Shown in pieces: positions 11,201-23,335 of a DNA stretch of 64,000 nt. The DNA is from a cyanobacterium endosymbiont of Epithemia clementina EcSB (lineage in GTDB: Bacteria; Cyanobacteriota; Cyanobacteriia; Cyanobacteriales; Microcystaceae). The stretch lies in assembly GCF_029919255.1 (NCBI RefSeq), contig NZ_CP123991.1:2085833-2149832 (forward strand), written 5' to 3'. The notes under the pieces were generated by a model that saw only the letters and a program-made list of their open reading frames with translations, was not told the DNA's origin and did not search any database. Position numbers and translations under genes: made by a program. How positions within the stretch are numbered: the stretch's first letter is position 1; the number at the start of each line of letters is the position of its first letter.

Positions 11201-11250
11201 GTTATTACGTTATAACAAGAAGTCGATACTAAGAAATTTAATCAATCATT

Positions 11251-11964
11251 ATGTGGATTCGTCAACCCAGTAATATTATCAGTAAGCTTATCTCTCCTGC
11301 AGTCCAATTATGGTTGCGTTCCCAAGTCGACCACGTAGATACCCTACAAATGAAGATTCAAGGAAGTGATTCCCAGATTTTGGGAGGGCATATTCCAGGA
11401 ATTCTTCTTAAGACTAAAGGTGCGATTTATCAAGGATTACATTTAGGTCAAGTAGATCTTACAGGAAAAAATATCCGCATCAATATTGGTCAAGTGATTA
11501 AAGGAAAACCTTTGCGATTACTCGAACCGATCCAAATTTGGGGGGAAGTTAAATTAAGTGAAAACGATTTACAAGCATCTTTAACTTCTTCTTTATTGGG
11601 TGATGCTTTTCAAGAATTATTGATCGCTTTACTAGCATATCAAGGCGTTAGTGATCCTCGGCAGATTTTAGACTATTATGAAATTACTTGGCAGGGGGTA
11701 ACCTTAAGTCAATTAAGTTTTACATTACAAGGATTAGTCACTAAAAATGAAGTATCTACACGGATTATTATTGAGGGACAATTAGAATTAATTTCTTCGA
11801 AAAGTTTACGCTTAATTCTCCTTAAAATGGAAGGACTATCGGACTTAATTGATAATTCTTTAGATAAATTAGAATTAGATTTAGGCTCAGATGTGGTGAT
11901 TGAGTCCTTAAATTTAGGAAATAATCAGTTATTTTGTCAAGCGCAATTGTTAATTCGCCCTTAA
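11251..11964 (+). CDS. DUF2993 (LmeA-like) protein
   Basis: Full-length 237-residue member of the DUF2993 family widespread in cyanobacteria. The actinobacterial relative LmeA is a periplasmic phospholipid-binding protein. Visible features are the N-terminal SNIISKLISPAVQLWLRSQVD amphipathic region and the repeating beta pattern with GLHLGQVDLTGKNIRI near residue 70. There is no clear signal peptide. It probably shares the rimK transcript. Cellular role in cyanobacteria is not established. Confidence 0.8.
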   Translation: MWIRQPSNIISKLISPAVQLWLRSQVDHVDTLQMKIQGSDSQILGGHIPGILLKTKGAIYQGLHLGQVDLTGKNIRINIGQVIKGKPLRLLEPIQIWGEVKLSENDLQASLTSSLLGDAFQELLIALLAYQGVSDPRQILDYYEITWQGVTLSQLSFTLQGLVTKNEVSTRIIIEGQLELISSKSLRLILLKMEGLSDLIDNSLDKLELDLGSDVVIESLNLGNNQLFCQAQLLIRP

Positions 11965-12761
11965 TAATCAACAATGGTTTTTACCCTTAAACGCGATATT
12001 AATCGTAATTATTTTTTATAAAAAATACTTTTTTAGGATAAATAAGCAGAATTAAATTTTATTAAGATTCTAAAATCTTTGATTATTTATTGAAATAAAA
12101 GTCCCTTATCAGCAGCTCTACTACTGAAGAATAGATTTTTTATGTTTCTTATTTTTAAATAAATTTAATTAATCAATTTAATTTTGACAAAAATTTATAA
12201 CTATTTGCTTTTTATTACAAAATCCATAGATAAATTTATCTTAATTAGATTATTGATTAATAATTAATAACAAGAGAGAACTGCTTTGCCCTAGTCTTTT
12301 TAGACACATTATTTTTAAATATCTATAAACTTTGTGATATTTAAAAATAAAATAATTAATTGATCACTACACTCAAAATTATTTGTATAAGAGGTTTTTG
12401 TAAACGTAACTGATATCCTAAGTGACTTCATATAGATTGGGAAGTATTTGCGGATTAAATTAAACCTTCATACAAAGCATGATTGACTGTATAGAAGATA
12501 AAAGGAAACGGTAAGCTGATGTAGCCAAGTATGAGTATCATCGATTTTAAAAAATATCTAGGTAAAGCAGTCTTCATTGGCCGAGCATTTTTATTGCAAT
12601 CTCTAAATCTGTTCTTATAAAAAAGCCGGGGTGATCGCCATTAATACCGAATTAGTGTACACCAGACATACTCGCACTTCTCCTACAAAAAAGCCTTCAA
12701 CTTTCTCAATATCATGTTGATAATGATCAAACCCTTGCCCCATTTTATATGTCTAAAACTC
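11965..12761. other. Non-coding stretch, no recognisable gene
   Basis: About 800 bases, very AT-rich up to 12400. Near 12600-12760 the base composition is more gene-like (AAGCCGGGGTGATCGCC), which may mark a corpse, but I cannot assign a family. Confidence 0.4.
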
Positions 12762-13115
12762 TTAAGTTGATTGTGATGAGGTGATTGCTTTCCATCCTAT
12801 TAACTTATTTCCCATGCGAAACAAGACTGTATTAGCTAATCCTAATTGTTGAATCGCTTGAATAATCTCCTCTTCAGAGGAGGATAATTCGTTGAGGAAA
12901 TCAGGACATTGACTACAATCTAGACAGACAACTGTCGACAATTCCCAAGATTCTCGAAAAATATGGCATTGAGAAGGTAATACTCTAACCAATTTACGAA
13001 ATCGATTGATAGCTACTTTTTCTAATTCCGCACTTGTAGAATTGAAATGGGGATGAAAATTGTTCATAAGTCCTCGTAACATTAATGAAGCGACGCTTGC
13101 AATTATCTTTCTCAT
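12762..13115 (-). CDS. Conserved-looking hypothetical protein
   Basis: 117 residues, not recognised. It has a basic N-terminus (MRKIIASVASLMLRGLMNNFHPHFN), a central segment RFRKLVRVLPSQCHIF, a cysteine pair CLDCSQC near residue 64, and an acidic SSSEEEIIQAI stretch. No signal peptide or membrane segment is convincing. Codon composition is gene-like compared with the neighbouring junk, which is the main reason to call it. No strong ribosome-binding site precedes the ATG, and an internal ATG at 13082 is possible. It may be truncated. Confidence 0.55.
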   Translation of the reverse strand: MRKIIASVASLMLRGLMNNFHPHFNSTSAELEKVAINRFRKLVRVLPSQCHIFRESWELSTVVCLDCSQCPDFLNELSSSEEEIIQAIQQLGLANTVLFRMGNKLIGWKAITSSQST

Positions 13116-13874
13116 TCAGTGCTGTCTATGACAACGTCGGGGGAAATGAGCTCAACGGACCGCTCTATTAATGCTATATTAGGATTATCGCTCCTGAACT
13201 TCGGGATAACCATTGGTTAAACTAATCATTTTTCGAGTCCATTTTTAAGCTAGCATTGATCTAAAATCGCGGTTATTACTCTTGTGACGAAACTTTAAAA
13301 CAAAAACATCATAACTTTTATTACAAGGAGAAAAATCATAATAATTTAGAGTAAACTCTCAATAACAAAATTGAGTCTGGGTAAATTTTGTTATTATCTA
13401 CCATGAGAGTAAAAATATGTACTTTTATACATTTTGCTGAAGTTTTGGATATCTATTGTCATAGTACCAATAGATTCTTACTTAGATAAAAATATGAGCT
13501 AAGCAATTTATTCAGAAAATTTTAAGAAAATTTAAATTTTATAGATTTGATAGAAAAAGTGTTAAGGAATATTATCAAATAACAGAAGTTGTCGTTACTA
13601 TATAACTTTCCGATATGAAAAATCCGAATTTATGAATTGGAATTGTTTTGATTCTAGAGAATTAGATCCCTCATTTGTAGGAAAATTAAATCCTATCACA
13701 GAGCCTTGAAACAATTATATTAATTATCTAAATCTCAAGTGAAAACAACTGAAGCTTTTTTTACTAATGTTTTCTGTGATGGTGAAACTTCCGTACAAGT
13801 AACAACTCTCAAGTGTTAAAGAGCGATAACAATCAATGAACAATGACATTTAATTTAAAAATGTATACAACAAA
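13116..13874. other. Non-coding stretch, no recognisable gene
   Basis: About 760 AT-rich bases between the hypothetical gene and tRNA-Pro. I see nothing coding in it. Confidence 0.45.
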
Positions 13875-13948
13875 TCGGGATGACTGGATTCGAACCAGCG
13901 GCCCCTTCGTCCCGAACGAAGTGCGCTACCAAGCTGCGCCACATCCCG
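13875..13948 (-). tRNA. tRNA-Pro (anticodon CGG)
   Basis: On the minus strand a complete cloverleaf reads from CGGGATG (acceptor, 13948 downward) to CATCCCG plus discriminator A. The D arm is GCGC...GCGC, the anticodon arm CTTCG-TTCGGGA-CGAAG and the T arm carries GGTTCGAATCC. The loop TTCGGGA gives anticodon CGG, decoding CCG. CCA is not encoded. All stems pair; it looks functional. Confidence 0.95.
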
Positions 13949-14032
13949 TAGGCAATAGATTCCTCAACATATACTACCATATTCTTTGAGATACACTGGT
14001 ATAGATAGTACTATCATAGGAGCAAGTAGGAC

Positions 14033-14902
14033 GTGACGGTTAAACCAGAATGGTTAAGGGTAAAAGCCCCCCAATGGCAACGAGTTAGCCGCGTCAAGGA
14101 AACGTTACGAGATTTGGAACTTAATACTGTTTGTGAAGAAGCATCTTGTCCTAATATTGGGGAATGTTTTAAGACACTAACCGCTACCTTTTTGATCATG
14201 GGGCCAGCCTGTACTCGTGCCTGCCCTTATTGTAACATTGACTTTGAGAAAAAACCTAAAGCTTTAGAGCCCCTTGAACCCCTAAACTTGGCTAAAGCGG
14301 TGAAACACCTTAACCTTAATCATGTGGTAATAACCTCAGTTAACCGAGATGATTTGCCCGATGGAGGTGCTTCTCAATTTGTACGCTGTGTCGAAGAAAT
14401 CCGGAAGATTTCTCCAAGGACAACTATTGAAGTACTTATCCCTGATCTATGTGGTGATTGGAAAAGTTTAGCTATTATTCTAAAAGTACAACCGGAAGTG
14501 CTTAACCACAATACAGAAACTATTCCTCGTTTATATCGACGAGTTCGCCCCCAAGGAGATTATCAACGATCACTCCAACTTCTGCAACAGACTAAAAAAT
14601 TGAACCCCCAAATTTATACGAAATCTGGCCTCATGGTAGGTTTGGGGGAAACCGATGAAGAAGTCCGTCAAGTTATGCTAGATTTACGCCAAGTTGACTG
14701 TGATATTCTGACTCTTGGACAGTATCTACAACCTTCTGCCAAGCATTTAGACATTCACGCCTTCATTAATCCAACCCAATTCGATGACTGGCGCAAATTT
14801 GGCGAATCTATCGGATTTTTACAAGTAGTGTCTTCTCCTTTAACTCGTAGTTCTTACCATGCCGAACAAGTCCGAGAGTTAATGAAACAATATCCCCGCT
14901 AA
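14033..14902 (+). CDS. lipA: Lipoyl synthase
   Basis: Radical-SAM enzyme that inserts two sulfurs into octanoyl groups on lipoyl domains. The 289-residue protein has both cluster motifs: the auxiliary [12 protein letters not shown] near residue 34 and the radical-SAM CTRACPYC (CxxxCxxC) near residue 60. It ends with the family's [10 protein letters not shown] serine ligand motif. It starts at GTG 14033, the only start giving the normal N-terminus, with purine-rich GGAGCAAGTAGGA just upstream. Monocistronic here, divergent from tRNA-Pro. Cyanobacteria often carry two lipA paralogues; which this is cannot be decided. Confidence 0.95.
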   Translation: MTVKPEWLRVKAPQWQRVSRVKETLRDLELNTVCEEASCPNIGECFKTLTATFLIMGPACTRACPYCNIDFEKKPKALEPLEPLNLAKAVKHLNLNHVVITSVNRDDLPDGGASQFVRCVEEIRKISPRTTIEVLIPDLCGDWKSLAIILKVQPEVLNHNTETIPRLYRRVRPQGDYQRSLQLLQQTKKLNPQIYTKSGLMVGLGETDEEVRQVMLDLRQVDCDILTLGQYLQPSAKHLDIHAFINPTQFDDWRKFGESIGFLQVVSSPLTRSSYHAEQVRELMKQYPR

Positions 14903-17435
14903 AAACTCAATTTATACCAAAATATTTAAATCTTTACCTCTGGGTTTGCTATCCGATTAAACTAACGCAGGTGATTAGTATTAGTAACACTATAATTAGT
15001 CCCTATGTCCTGTTATTTTTTCTATCGTAGTTGAGATTTGATCTCAATTTGTTAAACTAACTAATCTAGTGATATTTATGTTTATAAAACCTAGAATAAC
15101 ATCTAGGTAAATTTTTACACAACTATGAACACAAGTTAGATAAAAAAAGAAGAGTAAACTATACGGCAATCTTAGTATATATAGGAAATTGAAAACCGAT
15201 TGTCTTTTGAGAAAAAAGAAATAAAGAGATAATAGCAGGATATTTTTTTAGTTTAGGTTCAGAGTTGTTGAGTTAAATAGAATAAGTTAGTATGGATTGC
15301 GGATGTCGTATACAAATGTCGTCAAATAAATGATTCCCAATTCCCAAATGGGAGAGGACAGATTTAATGGCATAAAACAGATTAAGTGAAAGTCCACCAA
15401 AGAAAATTTTAAAAAAGAATAATAAGAAAACTTAACAAAAAAAACTTGGCAAAAAAATGAATAGTAAATATTCTTTAATTAATCAAAAAACTACGATATA
15501 AAAAGTAGAAACAAGGTATCCTAATCTTAGGAGATAAGGAACATTATCTAGCTATTACAACATATAATATAGCTTGTTTTTCCAATTTAATCTCGGAAAA
15601 ATGTAAAAGTAATCAATCATAAAATTAAATATCTTAAAAGACAAGCTTATGGACGAACTAACTTTCTTTGTTTTTTTATAAAAATAGTTTTATTAAACTG
15701 GTATTTTTTCTGTTATTTTATTAATTCAAGTCTATAAGAGGAGCTAAATATATTTATTAGTCTCTTGTTAGGTAGAGTTTTGCCAGTCATCTATATTCTG
15801 TTGTTAATGTCAAATTTTAAAAACAAAATTTCCTATTTATGCATAAATGGTGACGTATATTAAGCTAGTTAAATACCGATTTAAGAAACTTAAATTTTAA
15901 AACTTTAAAAAATATTTTTATTTATAAGTTTTTATTTTAATCAACTTAGATTAATTTTTAACGCCTTCTAATATCCCTTGTATAAAATATGTAATTATTT
16001 TATTTTTCTGTTTTTATATCTAAAATACGCAGCCTTTTAGCTACGATAATTTTATTCTTTTTATTTTATTTAGGTCAAGATAAATGACAATATTTTCCGT
16101 GTTTAATTATGTTTTTTTCTTGATAGATATACAAATAAGCTATTTAGCTTCTTTTTTTTAGATATTATGATGGATATTCTCTTAGGTATAAACTTAATTC
16201 TCTGTATATTTTTTATGATTATCCTATATTTTTATAGTAACTTGATTGACGATGGATAGATTTTACTAAGATTAATAATATTATTTTTGATTTTTAAAAA
16301 ATCTGTTTTATATAAGCTTGTAACCATTCTCAATTTTCTTATTTCTGTATTTTTTACCCTTTTTTTGTCTCAAATTATTAATGCTATATTATATTTTTTG
16401 TTGTTTAAATAACAGTATTTTTTTTAAAAAAAAGTTTTAAGCCCTAAAACTTTTCCATCTGTGATTTTTTATCTAAATCTTTGAGTATTGTTTATATCTA
16501 TAATTTATTTACCACGCTTTTCGGGTCTAGATTTTAAATTTAACTATTTACAATCTCTCTAATAATTTTAGATTGAAATCTTTCAGTATCTTTTATTTTT
16601 TTTAAAAAAAAGCTGACTCTTCTGTCAAAGTGAAAACATATTGATTACATCTCATTTTACGACGATCTATCTTGAGATAGAGAGCTTGATCTGCCTAATG
16701 CAAATCTCTAATAATCAGTTTTTTATTTTGATAAAATTTATTGATGCTCAAACTACAATAAAGATAAATTACTGTTAGGTTTGTTTTTTAGATCAATAAA
16801 ACTATTCCTATCTTATTGAAAATCTAATGATGGGTAATGATGAATTATTCTAAATTTTAAATATTTTTAATTAAACCGAGTTCAGAATTTTGCATCATAG
16901 GTATAAAATAAGTGGAAATGTTGAGTTTAGTACAATTTAATTTAAATACAAAAAAATTAGGAGATTCTCTATACAATAATTATTGTCTTTTATAAGGCAA
17001 TTATTAAGAATTAAAAATTTTCTTTTTTACTTTTACGTTTCTCTTTTAGTAAGACTGACTATCCATAATTCTTGATATTGGTGATAGTACTAGTTTTCGT
17101 ATAGTAGCTCGACGTTCAATTAAACAAATTTTCCAAATCTACCGTGTAATATTAATGCTGTTAAGCTTACCCAAAAAGTCAATAAATATGAAAGTAAAAT
17201 CTAGCTAGACTATATTAGTTCTCACATTGATACAAACACTAATCTTATAAAAAGAAGATATAAAAAATCTATCTTAACCCCTCTAACAAGTTCAAAGTCA
17301 CCCAAGTTGTCGTCATAAATGGACAAGGTTAGGATCAATCGTGTCATGTAATTTAGCTCAACTTAAGGAAGTTGCCTTACTATCCAATTACCAATTAACC
17401 TAGAGAACAGGAAAGATCTTAACAGTAAAAATATC
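14903..17435. other. 2.5-kb gene desert
   Basis: Extremely AT-rich DNA between lipA and larE with stops in all frames and no recognisable gene or RNA. It contains two T8A8 palindromes (16418-16433 and 16596-16611). The extreme AT content suggests old, fully eroded genes. Confidence 0.55.
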
Positions 17436-18260
17436 ATGACGATGATTGAAGCAAAATTAAGACAAATTAAAACTCTTTTTAGTCAGATGGAACGAGTATT
17501 AATTGCCTATTCTGGAGGCGTTGATAGTACCTTGGTCGCTAAAGTGGCTTATGATGTCTTGGGAGAACGCACTTTGGCAATAACGGCAGTCTCTCCTTCT
17601 TTACTCCCTGAGGAGTTAGAAGATGCCAAAACCCAAGCAGCTGCCATAGGCATTGCCCATGAGTGGGTAGAAACCCACGAAATAGATAATTTTAATTATA
17701 CTACCAACCTCATTGACCGTTGCTATTTCTGCAAAAGTGAACTCCACGATACCTTAAAACCCCTAGCTTCACAGCGAGGATATCCCTACGTAGTCGATGG
17801 GGTAAATGCTGATGATATTTACGATTATCGCCCTGGGATTCAAGCAGCTAAAGAACGAGAGGTACGATCACCTCTTGCGGAAGTAGGTATCACTAAAGCT
17901 GATGTTCGGCAATTATCCAAAGAATTAGGGCTTCCTTGGTGGAACAAGCCCGCTCAACCTTGTCTAAGTTCCCGCTTTCCCTATGGGGAAGAAATTACGG
18001 TTAGTAAACTGCAACGGGTCGGACGGGCAGAGATTTACTTACGCAGGTTAGGCTACAAAAATTTTCGGGTTCGCTCCCAAGGAGATACGGCTAAAATTGA
18101 ATTACTACCAGACCAGATCAAAGAATTTGTTCTTACTACTAATTTATCTCAATTAGTCACTCAATTTCAAAACTATGGCTTTATGTATGTTACCCTGGAC
18201 CTAGAAGGTCATCGTAGTGGAAAATTAAATCAAGTTTTAACCGCAATTACACCTAAATGA
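17436..18260 (+). CDS. larE: ATP-dependent sulfur transferase LarE ([4Fe-4S]-type by motif)
   Basis: PP-loop enzyme that supplies sulfur to the nickel-pincer nucleotide cofactor precursor. The 274-residue protein has SGGVDST at residues 26-32 and the conserved cysteine in AQPCLSSRFPYG at residue 176. It also has a CxxC (DRCYFCK, Cys96 and Cys99). The trio Cys96/Cys99/Cys176 matches LarE proteins that hold a [4Fe-4S] cluster rather than the sacrificial type, which has only Cys176. No larB, larC or lactate racemase is nearby, so its client is unknown. The ATG at 17436 is used; an ATG two codons later is equally possible. Confidence 0.9.
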   Translation: MTMIEAKLRQIKTLFSQMERVLIAYSGGVDSTLVAKVAYDVLGERTLAITAVSPSLLPEELEDAKTQAAAIGIAHEWVETHEIDNFNYTTNLIDRCYFCKSELHDTLKPLASQRGYPYVVDGVNADDIYDYRPGIQAAKEREVRSPLAEVGITKADVRQLSKELGLPWWNKPAQPCLSSRFPYGEEITVSKLQRVGRAEIYLRRLGYKNFRVRSQGDTAKIELLPDQIKEFVLTTNLSQLVTQFQNYGFMYVTLDLEGHRSGKLNQVLTAITPK

Positions 18261-18598
18261 GAACCCCCAAATTTTCAAAAAAGTCAGTACGGTCACTTCT
18301 CAACTAGTTCCGTATTTTGCTTACAAAAAAGATTAGTCTCTTTTAAGCAAGATCTAAAAGTAAGTGACTTTTAGTAGAGAAAATACCCATATTTCTCCGA
18401 TTTATTCATAAATAACCTCGATAATAATTAATGTAAAAATAATGGTTTGCAGGATTGTAGTATAAATTACTATCTACTGAACAGTATTAGAGTGGAGTGC
18501 ACTTTCTGTTCCTGAATATACATTATCTCGTTCAGACATTCGTCTGCGAATAGAATTGCTATAAACTATTAATAATTTACTAACTCAGCCCTACACTT
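18261..18598. other. Short non-coding gap
   Basis: About 340 bases between larE and the lipid kinase gene. No gene or clear terminator is seen. Confidence 0.45.
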
Positions 18599-19477
18599 AT
18601 GACAAAACGGGCATTACTCCTAATTAATCGCCATGCTCGCAAAGGTCGAAACCGCTTCGCTCACGCGGTGGATGTCTTAAATGACCTAGGTTTTGAGTTA
18701 ATTACCGTTCCAGTTAAAAGTCCTGAGTATGTGTCCCAATTAATGCGCCGTCACAGAGATGGTATAGATTTGGTGATTGTAGGGGGGGGAGATGGAACCT
18801 TAAATGCAATAGTGGATAGTTTAGTGGATATGAAACTACCTTTGGGAATTTTACCTTTAGGAACTGCTAATGATTTAGCTCGCACCCTGAAAATTCCTCT
18901 TGCAGTTGAACAGGCGTGTCGAGTGATTGCTCAAGGCCAACTTAAATATATTGATCTCGGTTGCGTCAATGGGAAACATTTTTTTAACGTAGCAAGTCTA
19001 GGACTAAGCGTAGATATAACTGGAAAGTTATCGAAAGGAGCAAAACGCCGTTGGGGTGTTTTAGCCTACGCCATGACCGCGTTGCAAGTGATTGGACAAA
19101 CTCGTCCTTTTAATGCTGAAATTGTGGTTAATGACAAATCGGTCCGTGTTAAAACCATCCAGATTGCGGTGGGTAACGGGCGGTTTTATGGAGGAGGAAT
19201 GGCAATTGCCAAGGATGCAACTATCGATGACCAAAGGTTAGATCTCTATAGTCTAGAATTGAACTATTGGTGGCAAATATTCCCTCTGCTATGGAGACTT
19301 CCTCAAGGACAACATGGGGTATTACCGTGGGTACGAACTATTGAAGGAGAAACAATGGAAATTTATACCCGTAAAGCCCATTCCATTAATACCGATGGAG
19401 AAATCACGAGCCAAACTCCGGCTGCGTTTCGGGTGGTTCCGCACGCTTTAGGAGTCTTAGTTCCTTCCTCAATTTAG
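18599..19477 (+). CDS. YegS/DagK-family lipid kinase
   Basis: 292-residue diacylglycerol-kinase catalytic-domain protein that phosphorylates a lipid such as diacylglycerol or phosphatidylglycerol at the membrane. Diagnostic motifs are the nucleotide-binding GGGDGTLNAIVD near residue 62 and LPLGTANDLARTL near residue 86; NGRFYGGGMAIAKDA lies in the C-terminal half. There is no signal peptide, as expected. Length is normal. The physiological lipid substrate cannot be deduced. Confidence 0.9.
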   Translation: MTKRALLLINRHARKGRNRFAHAVDVLNDLGFELITVPVKSPEYVSQLMRRHRDGIDLVIVGGGDGTLNAIVDSLVDMKLPLGILPLGTANDLARTLKIPLAVEQACRVIAQGQLKYIDLGCVNGKHFFNVASLGLSVDITGKLSKGAKRRWGVLAYAMTALQVIGQTRPFNAEIVVNDKSVRVKTIQIAVGNGRFYGGGMAIAKDATIDDQRLDLYSLELNYWWQIFPLLWRLPQGQHGVLPWVRTIEGETMEIYTRKAHSINTDGEITSQTPAAFRVVPHALGVLVPSSI

Positions 19478-19929
19478 GGTTTTCTTTAATAAAAACTATG
19501 GACAGATACCTATCAAATGTTTTTGTTAACCAATAATTTTATGATAACTTTGTTTATACAGCTTTTTATCATAGGATAGCTTCTTGATAAGAAGCTCGAG
19601 ATTTGTCCCTAGTAAATTGATTAATATATGTAAGTTTCGCTATATTGTTGAATGAGACAAGAGCGGGTCTAATTGTTTTTATACTCTAGTTTAAAGGAAT
19701 TGGATAGCGATTTACCGATAAATAAATTGGCTAGATTTGGACGAGTTTTTATCCATGCTCGAGCATGGACATGTCTAGAATACTCACAGTCATTATTCCC
19801 AAACTAGCAATTAAATTGTTGAATAATAATTAGATTCCTTACTCGCTAAAGCTAGTATAGACTACCCTCGTAGTCTAGTAGGAAATTAATCCACTAGGTA
19901 TAAACTCGAACATTTTTTTCTGTTTAAAA
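19478..19929. other. Non-coding gap, possibly the eroded 5' part of mltA
   Basis: About 450 bases before the recognisable mltA corpse. Contains a perfect 18-base palindrome TCCATGCTCGAGCATGGA (19752-19769). No reading frame is recognisable. Confidence 0.4.
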
Positions 19930-20429
19930 GATCTCAATGCTCAAGAAGTTTATCAAAATTATTCCGTCCTCGAAATTATCCGCGGTCGCGTTCAACGATC
20001 TTCGATCCGATTTAAAGAATTATTGAAAAGTTCCCAAAAATTATAAAAGGTAGTTCAAGAGGGATTTATTCTTTATTAGTTTGTTGGTAATGATAATCAG
20101 AGAATTGTTTTGTTTACGGGCTATTTTAGACCTACTTATCGAGTAAGTTGTCAACCACCTCCCAATATCTTTATCCGTTACATTACAAACGAAAAGACCT
20201 TGATTAATAATCAATTTCCCACCCAAATCGACCCGAATTAGAAGGCAAAAATAGGTTAGAAAAGGCAAGTCTGCTCAGAGGAAATGAATTAGTCTTGATG
20301 AGCGATTGCTTCGAAGCTCATTTAGTACCGGTTCAAGGATCAGCCAAACTAAAGTTAACTGATAAGACTACTATAAGTATTGGTTATGATGGCAGTACAG
20401 ATTATCCATACGTCAGTTTTAGTAAATAA
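19930..20429 (+). pseudogene. mltA: Membrane-bound lytic transglycosylase A pseudogene
   Basis: Fragments in shifting frames match MltA, which cleaves peptidoglycan glycan strands. They are RSSIRFKELLKSSQ, then GNDNQRIVLFTGYFRPTY (the family's TGY-x-x-P-x-Y), then RGNELVLMSDCFEAHLVPVQGS, then AKLKLTD and STDYPYVSFSK followed by TAA at 20427. Frameshifts and stops separate the parts. The catalytic Asp-containing C-terminal 3D domain is missing. The order of fragments is the family order, so this is one gene decayed in place. Confidence 0.82.
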
Positions 20430-20510
20430 TTTGTAGATAATATGGGGTTGAAGTTATAAAAATTGATCTTACCAAGAAACAATTGACTTTTTAACTAAAA
20501 ATTTTCAATA

Positions 20511-20550
20511 ATAAAGCGGTTATTTACTTCTTAATAACTGCTTTATTTTC
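20511..20550 (+). terminator. Terminator-like hairpin after the mltA remnant
   Basis: Arms 20511-20524 (ATAAAGCGGTTATT) and 20533-20546 pair over 14 bp with one G-U wobble and an 8-base loop, followed by TTTC. It stands 80 bases after the mltA pseudogene stop and is likely its old terminator. Confidence 0.6.
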
Positions 20551-20812
20551 TTCCGTCCAGGGCAGTCTCTGTGTTCCGGTGAAAGCTGAACGATGATATA
20601 AACGATACCACTTACTACTGATAAGTCTTTGATGTCTCCTAAAGCATTGCCTTGCTCCAAACTTCCATTTCTTACTTGGAGAAAATGGGGAAAATAATTA
20701 CTAAATTAGTCCGTTGTTGTCTTCTAGAGTAGAAAATGGAATATGCCTATTAAAAAGCCTGGACAGATAGATATTTTTATCGTACAGGAAAAACAACTGG
20801 TAATCGCGTGGG

Positions 20813-20851
20813 GGTAGTTAATAATTAAGTCTTACTTAATTATTAACTACC
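20813..20851. repeat. Perfect inverted repeat (18-bp arms)
   Basis: Arms 20813-20830 and 20834-20851 (GGTAGTTAATAATTAAGT and its complement) are perfect, with loop CTT. Confidence 0.85.
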
Positions 20852-20904
20852 GACTAAATACTAGGTTATGTGAATAATTTTTGTTCATTCAGCTTTGATT
20901 TTTC

Positions 20905-21096
20905 TGGCTTTTGTAGACTGGTTATGACAAAATTTTTATGAATAAAAGCTAAAAATATTACTTTGCAAGGTTTCTATAACTCCAAAAACTTAATTTTTAT
21001 AAAAATTAAGTTTTTGGAGTTATAGAATACAGTTATGATGAAAGTTTTAGAAGTTATTGGCTACTGAGTTATTATTCTTGGTCTAGAACGACTATT
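20905..21096. mobile_element. MITE-like element, copy A
   Basis: About 190 bases without coding capacity, alignable over most of its length to 31861-32055. Shared blocks include AATAAAAGCTAAAA (20941), the CAAGG-T context near 20967, and GAAGTTATTGGCTAC (21051). The ends are imperfect inverted repeats: the left end reads GGCTTTTGTAGACTGG and the reverse complement of the right end reads AGTCGTTCTAGACCAAG. The centre is a 27-bp hairpin. It sits between the mltA remnant and ligA. The parent transposase is not visible. Confidence 0.55.
20972..21027. repeat. Perfect inverted repeat (27-bp arms, 2-base loop)
   Basis: Arms 20972-20998 and 21001-21027 are perfectly complementary; the stem includes ACTCCAAAAACTTAATTTTT. 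It is the core of MITE-like copy A. The equivalent core in copy B has lost its symmetry. Confidence 0.85.
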
Positions 21097-21112
21097 TTTC
21101 TTAGTATTTTGA

Positions 21113-23149
<2,037 letters not shown>

Positions 23150-23224
23150 AATTATCGATAATCAAGAAGATGAAAATATAATTTATTATAAACTTTTATC
23201 TCTAAATAAATTTACAAAAAAAAT

Positions 23225-23335
23225 AACTTCATATGTTTATAATTAAATGATTAGAGTTTTCTTTAAATTACTTTAATTGATATTTTTTTAGTAACTTTTT
23301 GAGTAAACGTAAATTCGACGAAATTTAAAAACATA
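23225..23335 (-). pseudogene. Degenerate copy of the small 59-residue gene at 43123-43302
   Basis: Read on the minus strand, the end of this piece gives LLKKYQLK, a stop, then FKENSNHLI, matching YYKKYQLKQYECNSNNLN of the intact small gene. Before it come MFLNF and FTQKSY, matching MFDYE and LTQSSY with a short deletion. The frame is broken in at least two places. Confidence 0.5.

Larger units (their letters stand above)
20430..20904. other. Non-coding gap with two hairpins
   Basis: Between the mltA corpse and a MITE-like element. It contains the hairpin at 20511 and the inverted repeat at 20813, listed separately. Nothing else is recognised. Confidence 0.45.

Noticed and set aside
15301-15420. 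Considered as a structured RNA (rnpB, tmRNA or 6S) because of CCCAAATGGGAGAGGACA-like bases
   Set aside because: The conserved cores of these RNAs are not present, and no extended fold is visible.
20041-20268. Minus-strand open frame of 75 codons
   Set aside because: It is antisense to the mltA remnant, whose plus-strand pieces match a known family in order.
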